64,000 nucleotides of DNA, taken from NCBI GenBank assembly GCA_009779495.1, contig WRED01000001.1, positions 1 to 64,000 of the forward strand, in the 5' to 3' direction. The DNA comes from Oscillospiraceae bacterium (GTDB lineage Bacteria; Bacillota; Clostridia; Oscillospirales; Acutalibacteraceae). The notes beneath the pieces were generated by a model. It had not been told where the DNA came from. It saw only the letters and a program-made list of their open reading frames with translations, and did not search any database. Positions 17,929 to 26,283 of this stretch are shown piece by piece. Every line of letters starts with the position of its first letter. Position 1 is the stretch's first letter. The translations under genes and the position numbers were made by a program.

Positions 17929-20085
17929 TCACTTCAATTCCAGCACATCCCCTGCTTTCAGCCGGAACTCGCCGCCCGGCGGGCCGTCGTACGCGTTCAC
18001 CACGCGAATCGTTATGTCTTTTTCCGCCTCCAGCCTGATGTGCTTCACCCTGCCTTTCTCAATGGCGGAGGACACCAGCAACGCGCCCTTGCCCCGCAGC
18101 GTCTCAAAGGACGCGCCCGCTTTCGCCCACTGCTCCGGGATCGCCGGGAACACCCGCAGCTCGCCGTTTTCGCAGTACAGCAGCATCTCCTGCACGGCGT
18201 CCATGGCGATCATGTTGCCTTCCAGGGTAAAAGGCCTGCCGTCCCAGCGGCATAATCCCCGGTTTTTGTAGTCCCAGTTGACATGGAACCCGTTGGACGT
18301 ACAATAATTCTCGGCGAAGCTGCGCAGGTAGTACCGCGCAGCCTCGCCGTTTTGTTGTATCGCGAAAAGCTCAGCCATCCAGGCCACAGTATAGCCCGTC
18401 CAATGGTAAACGCCCAACTCTTTGAGCCGCTCCACCGTCCGGTCTATGATTTTTTTATTTTCGCCCTCATAGCGCATCAGCCGCAGCGGGTGCACAGCCA
18501 TGGCGTGGGAGAGATGGCGGTGGCTTTCCTCCAAATCGAAGTCCTCGTTGACTTTCAGGCCTTTTGGGCCTACTGCCAGAGGCTGCAATCGTGAGAGTAT
18601 ACCGCTCCACATGCCTTTGCTTTCCCCGTCTCCCGCCGCCTCGCAGACCTCCGCCAGCCTCCCGTAGAGAAAACGGCAAAGGGCGATATCATAGTTTGTG
18701 TTTTTTGCAAAGCAGGCCTCCAGACGGTTGTCGTGGATTTCGGGCGAACAGGAGTTGGGCAACGCAAGGCGGCGGCCGCCGTTTTCGGCAAGCCAGCGCT
18801 TGACGCACAGGCCCACGCCTTTCATAAAGGGGTACATCCGTGTTTTCAGGAACTCCTCGCCAAGGGTATAGTCGTAATATTCTGAAAAACTATGGCACAG
18901 CCAAGCGGCGTTTGTGATGGAAAAGCTGTACATCGGCCAGCCGCCGATGGGCTTGCCGTCCAGGGTCATCACGCCCGGGAGATTGAGTCCCTCAGGCGCA
19001 TCGAAAAAGGCGGTGGAAAAGGCTTTCGCCTGGGGAGTCAGCGCCGTGAGAAAGTCAAGGAAGCTCTCCCCCGCCTGCAGGTGGTTGGACTTCAGATAGC
19101 TCAGATAGCACATCTGCGTGTTCAGGTCGTTGTGGTAGTCTCCCTTCCAGGGAGGCAGCTTGCCGTCGTCGGCGGTAAACACGCCCTGCAGCGGCATGGG
19201 TGGGCTCCCTTTGCGCGACACACAGGCCAGCAGGTAATTGTTGATGTCGTACAGCCATTGAATGGCGCCGTCGGCCAGCGTTATTTTGCTTTGTTCGTAG
19301 TATTCCCTCCACCAAGCCTTGTGGCTTTCAAAAGCCTGCCCGTAGCTTTCCTCCAGGGCCGCCAGCAGCACTTCCTTTTCACGCGTAAAATCATAGGAGA
19401 GATCATGCGACACCGCCACCGTGAACACCAGGTCACGCGCGCGCCTTGCGGTCAGTACCGCATACTGAAATTCCTCCCGCGTGGCCTGTATAAAGCCCTC
19501 CACGTTCCCCTGCGTGACTTGTTTTGCCAGCGGATACTTGAGCGTCTCCAGACGGTCGGAGCAGGTACAGGCGCCGTCGTCCCCCTCGCCGTCCCAGACG
19601 CCGTAGGGTGGTTTGACGATCGCCATACTCAACTCGCCGCCCTCCACGCGCACGCGGCCGATGCCGCTCACCGCATGAATGAAGACGCGCAGCTCGGTTT
19701 CGCCGCGCTCGGTTGACAGCGTCATTTGGGCCTCGGCTGTTTCGAGGTTCAAACTGCCGCGCATGGACGTGATCGGCGCGCTCGGTATCAGCTCAATCCG
19801 CCCGGCGAGGAGTTTTGTGGGTGCGGCATAGCTGTAAATCTTGTCGAACAGGCGATCAACAGTCGCCTTGTCGCCTTCTTTGTAGCAGCGCACCATGGTT
19901 TCGTAGGTGAATTCTTTTAATCGGGTTTCCGGGGCCGGACGGTTGTCCCAGATGTCGACCCGGTCCAGACTAAACTTGATCCGATCCTCGCCCCAGAGCA
20001 GGCAACCCATTTGCCCATTGCCCAAGGGCAGCGCTTCGTCCCATGATGCGATGGGTTCGCCGCACTGCAGTGTGCGCTTATGCAT
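17929..20085 (-). CDS. GH95 family alpha-L-fucosidase/galactosidase-type enzyme
   Basis: The 718-aa protein shows the full GH95 plan. The N-terminal beta-sandwich has ALPLGNGQMGCLLWGED and DRVDIWDNR. The (alpha/alpha)6 barrel has N319 and N322 in WKGDYHNDLNTQM, SPEI at 447-450 (E449 as general acid), and HRHLSH at 522-527. A C-terminal beta domain closes the protein. No signal peptide is present, so cytoplasmic action on imported oligosaccharides is likely. It is the first gene of the leftward glycosidase operon, with its own promoter at 20174-20202 and GGGAGGG before the ATG. Family members remove terminal alpha-L-fucose or alpha-L-galactose. Confidence 0.85.
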   Translation of the reverse strand: MHKRTLQCGEPIASWDEALPLGNGQMGCLLWGEDRIKFSLDRVDIWDNRPAPETRLKEFTYETMVRCYKEGDKATVDRLFDKIYSYAAPTKLLAGRIELIPSAPITSMRGSLNLETAEAQMTLSTERGETELRVFIHAVSGIGRVRVEGGELSMAIVKPPYGVWDGEGDDGACTCSDRLETLKYPLAKQVTQGNVEGFIQATREEFQYAVLTARRARDLVFTVAVSHDLSYDFTREKEVLLAALEESYGQAFESHKAWWREYYEQSKITLADGAIQWLYDINNYLLACVSRKGSPPMPLQGVFTADDGKLPPWKGDYHNDLNTQMCYLSYLKSNHLQAGESFLDFLTALTPQAKAFSTAFFDAPEGLNLPGVMTLDGKPIGGWPMYSFSITNAAWLCHSFSEYYDYTLGEEFLKTRMYPFMKGVGLCVKRWLAENGGRRLALPNSCSPEIHDNRLEACFAKNTNYDIALCRFLYGRLAEVCEAAGDGESKGMWSGILSRLQPLAVGPKGLKVNEDFDLEESHRHLSHAMAVHPLRLMRYEGENKKIIDRTVERLKELGVYHWTGYTVAWMAELFAIQQNGEAARYYLRSFAENYCTSNGFHVNWDYKNRGLCRWDGRPFTLEGNMIAMDAVQEMLLYCENGELRVFPAIPEQWAKAGASFETLRGKGALLVSSAIEKGRVKHIRLEAEKDITIRVVNAYDGPPGGEFRLKAGDVLELK

Positions 20086-20173
20086 GATTTATCCCTCCCA
20101 TGAAAGCTGCCTGCACTGTGGGGCTATTCCAGAATGAAGTCATATGCAACCTCTCTGGAAACCCACTTTTAAA

Positions 20174-20202
20174 ATTATAACAGATATGCCTATTGTTTTC
20201 AA
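20174..20202 (-). promoter_or_regulatory. Promoter of the leftward glycosidase operon
   Basis: On the minus strand, TTGAAA (20202-20197) and TATAAT (20179-20174) are 17 bp apart. The leader to the GH95 start is about 80 bases. No obvious operator palindrome was seen. Confidence 0.75.
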
Positions 20203-20245
20203 GCGTTTTTACTCAAAGAGCATCACCAAGAAGAGTATAACAGAA

Positions 20246-20288
20246 TAAGCTGCATTCCGCAAGGAAATCCTTGGTAAAATGCAGCTTA
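20246..20288. repeat. 11-bp inverted repeat upstream of the glycosidase operon
   Basis: TAAGCTGCATT and AATGCAGCTTA pair perfectly, with an inner complementary pair (AAGGA/TCCTT) extending the stem. It lies between the operon promoter and the 215-bp inverted-repeat element. It could be the terminator of a lost gene or part of a small mobile element. Confidence 0.5.
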
Positions 20289-20417
20289 CAACATGTCTAT
20301 CGACCTCACACAAGATACAATACAAAATGACCCCATACCTCCTTATAAAATTTGAGTAGTAATTCAATTGGGTTGACACAATTTCTTTACAAGTAAAAGT
20401 CAATTTTTGCAAAGGTA

Positions 20418-20632
20418 TTAGCGCCTGTTGACACGAGATTAAATGTTCAGATTGTGATCGAATTTCGTGTCAGACAAGAAAAATTTTTGACAGAATCCTG
20501 TCGGATTGTGAGAATGGGTTACAAAATGCTCCAGTGGAGCATTTTTCCCAGACCGCCTTAGCGGTCATTACGCAGTATAACGCGAAGTTTGTCAAAAGAT
20601 GGGCGTTTACATCTCGTGTCAACAGGCGCTAA
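20418..20632. mobile_element. 215-bp element with perfect 22-bp terminal inverted repeats and internal hairpins
   Basis: The ends 20418-20439 and 20611-20632 are exact reverse complements (outer bases TTAGCGCCTGTTGACACGAG). Inside are three further stems: GACAGaatCCTGTC, AAAATGCTCC/GGAGCATTTT and GACCGC/GCGGTC. There is no convincing reading frame. It looks like a non-autonomous MITE-like element or a structured RNA, and it abuts a truncated plus-strand gene fragment. The whole 20203-20716 interval otherwise holds no gene. Confidence 0.7.
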
Positions 20633-20716
20633 GAATCACAATAAACAGCGGAAATAAAAGCGGGAAAAATAAGGATAAGAGGAACAAGAGGAAGCGGAAA
20701 AACAGAGGAATAAAGT

Positions 20717-20911
20717 GTGCGCGAAAAGGGACAGGCTGATGAATTGGAGAAAATAGCCGAACTCAAAGTTATTATCGGTGATGAATACACCGGATTATCT
20801 GTAGAAGAAAAGTTACAGATAATCGCCCATGCCGAAGCGAAAGAAGAAAAGAACCAAACCGACAGCGAAGACGAAATTTTAAGAAAAATCACTACGGAAA
20901 CATCCACATAG
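20717..20911 (+). pseudogene. Charged helical C-terminal gene fragment
   Basis: A 64-codon frame from a GTG encodes an acidic, lysine/glutamate-rich helical sequence (ELEKIAELKVIIGDEYTGL, EEKLQIIAHAEAKEEK). The frame is open a little further upstream to about 20655 and no start with a ribosome binding site exists. The composition is unlike a random frame, so it looks like the tail of a larger protein cut off near the inverted-repeat element. Plasmid mobilisation proteins often end this way, but I do not recognise it. Confidence 0.35.
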
Positions 20912-20993
20912 CTTTTGCCCTCTTTATTTCTCCATTTTGCACTTTCCCCGTTGAAAGTGCAAAACCTCGAAAAGTGCTTGAAATAAAGGATTT

Positions 20994-22352
20994 CTACATA
21001 TCACGTCTTTGTAGCAACGCTACCGTCTCCACGTGTCCTGTCCGCGGAAACAGGTCAAACGCCGCCGCTTTCCGAAACTCGTACCCATACTCCCGCAACA
21101 TCACGCAGTCCCTTGCCAGCGTCGCGCTGTCGCACGAAACATACACGATCCTGCCGGGCGACATCTCCCCTATCGCTTTCAGCGTTTCCGGCGAGCATCC
21201 TTTGCGCGGCGGATCGACGATGATGACGTCCGGCCTGACGCTCTCCTTTTTGAGTTTAAATGCCGCCTCGGCCGCGTCCGCACAAATGAACCGCGCGTTC
21301 GCGATGCCGTTTTCACGGGCGTTTTCTTCTGCGTCAGCCACCGCCCCGGGCACGATTTCCGCGCCGATCACGGTTTTCGCCCGTGCCGCCATGCTCAGTC
21401 CTATTGTTCCCGCGCCGCAATATAGGTCGAGTACCTTTTCCGCTCCTGTCAGACCCGCGTACCCAGCCGCCTTTTCGTACAACCGCTCGGCCTGCGCCGG
21501 GTTGACCTGGTAAAATGACAGCGGCGAGATTTTGACCCTGAGCCCGCAAAGCACGTCCGTAATGTGATCCGCGCCCCAGATCGTCTTGCATTTATTCCCT
21601 AATATTACATTTGTGTCCTCTGTGTTTATGTTGAACGTTATGCTCGTGATTTGCGGTGACGCTTCCAGAAGCGCCGCAACAAGCTGTTCCTTAAAAGGTA
21701 ACTTTGCCCCATTTATCACGGCGCACACAGCTGTCTCGCCGGTGGCTTTTGCGGTTCGGATGTAGATGTGGCGAAGCAGGCCCGCGCACGTTTTTTCGTC
21801 GTAGACGCTGATTGAGTATGCACGTATCCAACGCTCGAAAGCGTCCAGGATCGCTTCGAACCCGCAGGGTTGCAGCAGACAACGCCGCCCGTCCACTACC
21901 CGGTGGCTGCGCGGCGCGAAAAAGCCGATCGCCAGCTCCCCGCGCTCCATACAGAGCGGATACTGCGCCTTGTTACGGTAATGGTCAACCGAATCGCTGC
22001 CGACGATAGGCTCAGGCTCGACGTCGATGTGCCCGATGCGCCTGAGGTTTTCGCGAACCTGATCCGCCTTGACGCGCAGCTCCTCCTCATACGAGATGTG
22101 CCTGAACACGCAACCGCCGCACCTCGGGTACGACGGGCAGTCATTGCCGATCCGATGGGGCGATGGCGTGATGATTTCCTTGATTTTACCAAATGCGCAA
22201 TTTCCCTTTACCTTTAGGATATGCGCTAACAGCACATCTCCCGCCGCCGACGCGGGAACGAACACGGCCATGCCCTCGTGGCGGCCGACGCCGTTCCCGT
22301 TCAGCGAGCAGGAGTCGATTTTCAACTGTATGATGTCATTCTTTTTCAGCAT
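20994..22352 (-). CDS. rlmD: TrmA/RlmD-family 23S rRNA (uracil-5-)-methyltransferase
   Basis: The enzyme uses S-adenosylmethionine to make 5-methyluridine in RNA. The N-terminal TRAM domain covers about 5-60. Cysteines C72, C78, C81 and C158 fit the 4Fe-4S site of the family (CPSYPRCGGC). The Rossmann part has DLYCGAGTIGLSMA, the DPPRKGC motif and the catalytic cysteine in YVSCDSATLARD. Length (452 aa) is typical. In Bacillota the usual member is RlmCD, which modifies both U747 and U1939; which uridines are targets here cannot be told from sequence. It is the last gene of a leftward run after the SpoIIQ-like gene. Confidence 0.85.
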   Translation of the reverse strand: MLKKNDIIQLKIDSCSLNGNGVGRHEGMAVFVPASAAGDVLLAHILKVKGNCAFGKIKEIITPSPHRIGNDCPSYPRCGGCVFRHISYEEELRVKADQVRENLRRIGHIDVEPEPIVGSDSVDHYRNKAQYPLCMERGELAIGFFAPRSHRVVDGRRCLLQPCGFEAILDAFERWIRAYSISVYDEKTCAGLLRHIYIRTAKATGETAVCAVINGAKLPFKEQLVAALLEASPQITSITFNINTEDTNVILGNKCKTIWGADHITDVLCGLRVKISPLSFYQVNPAQAERLYEKAAGYAGLTGAEKVLDLYCGAGTIGLSMAARAKTVIGAEIVPGAVADAEENARENGIANARFICADAAEAAFKLKKESVRPDVIIVDPPRKGCSPETLKAIGEMSPGRIVYVSCDSATLARDCVMLREYGYEFRKAAAFDLFPRTGHVETVALLQRRDM

Positions 22353-22381
22353 TTTACAGACCGCCCTTATGCCCGGCCGCT

Positions 22382-22395
22382 AAGAACCTGTTTAG
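22382..22395. repeat. AGAACCTGTTTAG half-element, copy 2
   Basis: AAGAACCTGTTTAG is identical to the left arms of the copies at 23211 and 56295 but lacks the opposite arm. It overlaps the stop codon of the SpoIIQ-like gene (22392-22394). Confidence 0.5.
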
Positions 22396-23135
22396 CTCTT
22401 GTTCATCGCTTTCAGCGGGTCGACCGTCTTGCCACTGACCGTGATCTCCAAGTGCAGATGCGGGCCGTCGTCTTTCTCAACAGGTATCTCGCCCAAAGCA
22501 CCGATGATCTCGTACTGCTCGACGTGGGTCCCGGCAGCAGGAGCTGAACTCTCGGTCAGGCCGCAGTATTTCGCCGTCAGGCCGTGCCCGTGGTCGATCA
22601 CCAGAACCGTTCCCCAAAGCTCGTCGGTGTAAACCGCCGTAACCGTGCCGTCCTGAATCGCAAGGACAGGCTGCCCGCGATTGTCGCCAAAGTCGATCCC
22701 GTTATGCGCGCGCCAGTCCCCCATCGTCTTGGACCTCACCATTTCGCCGTTGCTAAAATCCTTGATGATGTTCGTTCCGAGCGGCATCGCGAATTCGCCG
22801 GTATAGGGCAGCGCCGCCGCGTTGACCGCCTCCGTTGGCTCCTCCTCGGGCGGCGTTTGTTTCCTGTCATCGGGCACGTCGGTCACAGGCGCGTTGACGA
22901 TCTCGTCACCGTTTTTGTCGTCGCCGATAATGGGAAACTTCCTCGTCCCGGCATTGGCCCAGTCAACGGTCTGCTCCTCCGATTGTTCTTCGCTCAAACG
23001 GCCGTACTCAAGCCTGGAATTGACAGCGCCCCACGTCCCGATTCCCGCCGCACCAAGGCACAGCGCCAAAACGATGTAGAAAATTTTACCGTTCAGGGGC
23101 AGTTTCTTTCCTTTTTCCTTTTTATCAATTGTCAT
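22392..23135 (-). CDS. SpoIIQ-like membrane-anchored M23 peptidase
   Basis: The 247-aa protein has a cytoplasmic basic start, one membrane segment (about 18-38), a proline/glutamate-rich spacer and an extracytoplasmic M23 (LytM) domain. Zinc ligands are present: H144 and D148 (HNGIDFGD) and the HLH pair H226/H228. Clostridial SpoIIQ keeps these ligands, whereas the Bacillus protein lost one. SpoIIQ in the forespore binds SpoIIIAH across the septum during engulfment. The size and layout support spoIIQ, but general cell-wall M23 proteins look similar. It suggests the organism sporulates. Confidence 0.65.
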   Translation of the reverse strand: MTIDKKEKGKKLPLNGKIFYIVLALCLGAAGIGTWGAVNSRLEYGRLSEEQSEEQTVDWANAGTRKFPIIGDDKNGDEIVNAPVTDVPDDRKQTPPEEEPTEAVNAAALPYTGEFAMPLGTNIIKDFSNGEMVRSKTMGDWRAHNGIDFGDNRGQPVLAIQDGTVTAVYTDELWGTVLVIDHGHGLTAKYCGLTESSAPAAGTHVEQYEIIGALGEIPVEKDDGPHLHLEITVSGKTVDPLKAMNKS

Positions 23136-23210
23136 AACCGCACGTCCTCCATAGTGATTTTTGCATCATTATTTTGGACAGCGCGGATGGGTTTTATGCA
23201 TAAATTTTCT

Positions 23211-23263
23211 AAGAACCTGTTTAGCATCTTTCACGCGGCAAACCTTTGGTAAAAACAGGTTCT
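23211..23263. repeat. AGAACCTGTTTAGCAT palindrome, copy 3
   Basis: AAGAACCTGT and AACAGGTTCT enclose about 33 bases between the 163-aa gene and the SpoIIQ-like gene. The left arm continues as TTAGCAT, as in the copy at 56295. Confidence 0.6.
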
Positions 23264-23266
23264 CTT

Positions 23267-23758
23267 CTATGCGTTCGTGTCCTGGTTTTCGGAGTTATTT
23301 GGATCGTTTTCCTCTTTTTTGCGCTTTCCGATCAGCCATATGATGAACAGCCCACCCGTGATAAGTACTACTGTAGCGCCCACAATAACCGGCGCCCTTG
23401 ACCTAAGTCTCCCGAGCAACCCGCTTTCGCCGGACGAATCATCGACTGACGCATCGCCGGACGAATCATCGTTTGACGCTTTGCCCGACGCATTCTTGTT
23501 TTGCGCGTTCCCGGATGCTCCATCGGGCGAATCACCCAACGCGCCGTCCGAAGCCCCATTCGAAGCCCCATTCGATGCTCCATCCAGCGTTCCATCCGCT
23601 GATTCGCCGTCCGGCTCCGCAGCCGTATTTTCGGCATAGCGTATAGATCCTAACTCATCCTCGACTGCCAGCATCCCGGAGACATGCAACGCCAACGCGC
23701 TGAGGGCCAGCACGGCCGCGACCAAAACAGCCGCTAATTTTCGTATTTTGCTTTTCAT
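23267..23758 (-). CDS. Low-complexity surface protein with signal and C-terminal membrane segment
   Basis: The 163-aa protein has a signal peptide (about 8-30), then a Gly/Ala/Ser/Asp-rich stretch with short repeats (NGASNGASDGA, DDSSGDASVDDSSGE), a second hydrophobic segment (about 126-146) and a basic then acidic cytoplasmic tail. The type I layout suggests a spacer region displayed outside the cell. I do not recognise a family. It follows the 366-aa gene by 7 bp, so the two are probably co-transcribed. Confidence 0.6.
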   Translation of the reverse strand: MKSKIRKLAAVLVAAVLALSALALHVSGMLAVEDELGSIRYAENTAAEPDGESADGTLDGASNGASNGASDGALGDSPDGASGNAQNKNASGKASNDDSSGDASVDDSSGESGLLGRLRSRAPVIVGATVVLITGGLFIIWLIGKRKKEENDPNNSENQDTNA

Positions 23759-23765
23759 AGGAACA

Positions 23766-24866
23766 TCAACTCTCTATAATTTTTTCTAATATTTCCACAG
23801 CTTTGACAGTATATATCTTCGCTCTCAGCATATGCGCGGCGAAAGCATATCGCACATCCTTATTCTTGAATTTTTTCACGCCTTTCTTGTTCGGCGTGAC
23901 ATACTTCCAAAGCTCACCCGAATAGTCGCAGCCTTTCCCATAATACGTCACCGCTTCTTTCAGCTGTTCGCTATGCTCAGGCAAAAGCGCGGCGTATTTG
24001 TCCAAAAAACGCGCAAAATTGCTGTATCCGTTGAGCATACACAGAAAGTCGCAGTAGCCCGCCCAAAAACGTTTGTCGAGCGTCCGCGCGCCGTCGGTGC
24101 GGTAATAGCCCTCGGGCCGGTCATATGGGAAGCTGATCTCGCCCTCATATGACTTGCCGGGTTCGAGCGGTTCAAAGCCCTCGTCCCAGACCAGCATTTC
24201 CGCGAGCGCATCAAAGGAGGAGATGCCCAGCGCAGTATCGCCAAGGCTGTCGAGCCGGGTTGTGCGAGCGAGGTAAACCGCTGTTTTTAGCGTGTCCGTT
24301 AGCAGTTCCGCATCCATCGCCTTTGGCCGATACGCGTCGATCAGGATATATTCCTTTTCGGCATTTTGCCAGTCGTCGATACAATTATAGTCGTGCGGCG
24401 GAACACGCTTTTTCTGATCCGCGAAGGTGGCTACGCCAAACAGTTCATCGTCACGGTAACCCAGCACGGTTGTATAAGCGTTCGGCCCGCCGGTCAGCAG
24501 CGCGGGCACGCCCTTGTCGATCGACACCCTTATATCGGACTTCGCGGCTTCAATGCCGGCCTCGGAAATCTTTTTAACCGTATACTGAACACCGATACGG
24601 TCAAACGCAAGCCCGACGACGCTTTTGCCCCTTTCATTGTAGAAAATCCCCTGATTAGGCACATCCTCATATTCCGCCCAACCCTGCTGCCACGCGAGAC
24701 GAACCGCCATTCCTGACACGCTGAGTAAATAATCGTAGTCCATGTATTCGGGCGCGTTCATGGCCTGAAGCGCACGGAAAGCCGCCGGAATTTCCGGCAT
24801 CAGAAACGAACCGTCCTCCATGAATTGCTTCAGCGGCTTCACGCCGCCGATCCATTTTTCCGGCAT
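23766..24866 (-). CDS. Uncharacterised protein, weakly C39/BtrH-like
   Basis: A start at 24866 (MPEKWIGGVKPLKQF) is preferred because GGAGG lies 5 bases upstream; a longer frame begins at 24905. The 366-aa product has a region (YLLSVSGMAVRLAWQQGW, then GVPALLTGGPNAYTTVLGY) laid out like papain-like C39/BtrH N-terminal domains. The cysteine expected in such enzymes is not evident. No signal peptide or membrane segment is present. The function is unknown; the neighbours rarA and the short membrane protein do not clarify it. Confidence 0.6.
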   Translation of the reverse strand: MPEKWIGGVKPLKQFMEDGSFLMPEIPAAFRALQAMNAPEYMDYDYLLSVSGMAVRLAWQQGWAEYEDVPNQGIFYNERGKSVVGLAFDRIGVQYTVKKISEAGIEAAKSDIRVSIDKGVPALLTGGPNAYTTVLGYRDDELFGVATFADQKKRVPPHDYNCIDDWQNAEKEYILIDAYRPKAMDAELLTDTLKTAVYLARTTRLDSLGDTALGISSFDALAEMLVWDEGFEPLEPGKSYEGEISFPYDRPEGYYRTDGARTLDKRFWAGYCDFLCMLNGYSNFARFLDKYAALLPEHSEQLKEAVTYYGKGCDYSGELWKYVTPNKKGVKKFKNKDVRYAFAAHMLRAKIYTVKAVEILEKIIES

Positions 24867-24888
24867 TTCAACCTCCATCCCGCCGAAT

Positions 24889-24975
24889 TTATTCGGCGTC
24901 CGCATTCGTGCGGCGTATTGTAATCAGCGTGAAACACTCGGCGGTACAAATAGGACATGAAAGTGTGTTTTTCAC
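24889..24975 (-). CDS. 28-codon frame with CPIC motif between rarA and the next gene
   Basis: A GTG start lies 8 bases after AAAGGAGGG, which is formed by the last codons of rarA. The peptide has CPIC and a further cysteine (TLSCPICTAECF), as in the first half of a zinc ribbon. It ends at a small hairpin (CGCCGAAT/ATTCGGCG). It could be a leader peptide coupling rarA to the next gene, a small zinc-binding protein, or the remnant of a larger gene. Confidence 0.35.
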   Translation of the reverse strand: MKNTLSCPICTAECFTLITIRRTNADAE

Positions 24976-24976
24976 G

Positions 24977-26263
24977 TTATGTCCCTCCTTTTATTCTGTC
25001 CCAGTATTCTTTCGCCGCCTGCTCGTTTTTGTTGTCCCCGTACTCATAGTATACGGCATTTTTCAGTGAATCTGGCAGATACTGTTGTTTTGTCCAGCCG
25101 TTTGGGTAGCTATGGGGGTAATCGTAAAATTGCCCCTTGATTGGATTGTCCTCCCCATCGTAGTGGGCGTTCTGCAAATGGCGCGGGATGTCTCCGCCAC
25201 GTCCGCTTTTGATGTCCCCCAGCGCCTTGAAGTAGGCGGAGTTCGCGGAATTTGACTTGGGTGAATGGCAGACCAGAGTCACCGCAGCCGACAGCGGATG
25301 CAGCGCCTCGGGCAGGCCGACCATCAGCGCCGCGTCAACGGCGGCCTTGACGATGGGAATGATCATCGGGAACGCCAGGCCCACATCCTCGCACGCGCAG
25401 ACCATCAGCCGACGGCACGCCGAGGGCAGGTCGCCTGCCTCCAAAAGCCTTGCCAGGTAATGCAGCGCGGCATTCGCGTCTGAACCCCGCATGGACTTCT
25501 GATACGCCGACAGTATGTCATAATGCTCATCGCCCTGCCTGTCATAGCGCATGGCGCTTTTCTGCGTCAGCTGTTTCGCGGACTCCAGCGTAACCGCGCG
25601 TCTTTCGCCTGTGCCAGACGCGGATTCGAATGGCGCGGACAGCACGCACAGCTCCACCGCGTTCATGGCTTTTCGCACATCGCCGCCGCACGCACGCGCA
25701 ATCGTCTCGGTCACACCGTCCTCTATACGGTAGGTTTCATGACGATGATCCGCCATATAATCGAACGCGCGCTGGACGGCGGGGATGACATCCTCCGGTG
25801 TCACTGTTTTGAACTCGAACACCGTCGAGCGGCTGAGGATGGCGTTATATACGTAGAAATACGGGTTTTCCGTCGTGGACGCGATAAGCGTGATGGCCCC
25901 ATTTTCGATGTATTCAAGCAGGCTTTGCTGCTGCTTTTTGTTGAAATATTGGATCTCGTCGAGATACAGCAGTATCCCGTTCGGCGCGAGCATTGTGTCC
26001 AGCTTTGCCACAACGTCCCTGATATCCGCCGTGCCCGCCGTCGTGCCGTTGAGCTTCACAAAGTACCGCTCGGTGGTTTTGGCGATGATTCCCGCAAGCG
26101 TGGTTTTGCCCACACCCGACGGCCCGTAGAAAATCAGGTTAGGCAGCTCGCCCGACAAAATGATGTTGCGCAAAGCCTTTCCCTCGCCCAGCAGGTGGCG
26201 CTGCCCGACGATATCGTCTATAGTCCGCGGCCGGAGCCGCTCGGCAAGCGGAGCCGACATCAT
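24977..26263 (-). CDS. rarA: Replication-associated recombination protein RarA/MgsA (AAA+ ATPase)
   Basis: The 428-aa protein is a clamp-loader-like AAA+ ATPase that acts at stalled replication forks. Walker A GPSGVGKT is at 47-54, Walker B LYLDEI near residue 100, a sensor STTENP follows, and the C-terminal tetramerisation domain is present (MIIPIVKAAVDAALMVGLPEA region). ERLRPRTIDDIVGQRHLLG is the characteristic start. It lies 20 bp downstream of lexA, so SOS control is likely. Confidence 0.93.
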   Translation of the reverse strand: MMSAPLAERLRPRTIDDIVGQRHLLGEGKALRNIILSGELPNLIFYGPSGVGKTTLAGIIAKTTERYFVKLNGTTAGTADIRDVVAKLDTMLAPNGILLYLDEIQYFNKKQQQSLLEYIENGAITLIASTTENPYFYVYNAILSRSTVFEFKTVTPEDVIPAVQRAFDYMADHRHETYRIEDGVTETIARACGGDVRKAMNAVELCVLSAPFESASGTGERRAVTLESAKQLTQKSAMRYDRQGDEHYDILSAYQKSMRGSDANAALHYLARLLEAGDLPSACRRLMVCACEDVGLAFPMIIPIVKAAVDAALMVGLPEALHPLSAAVTLVCHSPKSNSANSAYFKALGDIKSGRGGDIPRHLQNAHYDGEDNPIKGQFYDYPHSYPNGWTKQQYLPDSLKNAVYYEYGDNKNEQAAKEYWDRIKGGT

Positions 26264-26283
26264 TCATCACTCCTAATAGCACC

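Noticed and set aside
20629..20907. Minus-strand 92-codon hydrophobic frame
   Set aside because: It is opposite the charged plus-strand fragment, lacks a ribosome binding site and is less coding-like.
22392..23135. SpoIIQ-like protein as a further Rhs-type M23 tip
   Set aside because: Its membrane anchor, spacer and M23 layout differ, with no Rhs or Ig-like sequence and no lipoprotein partner.
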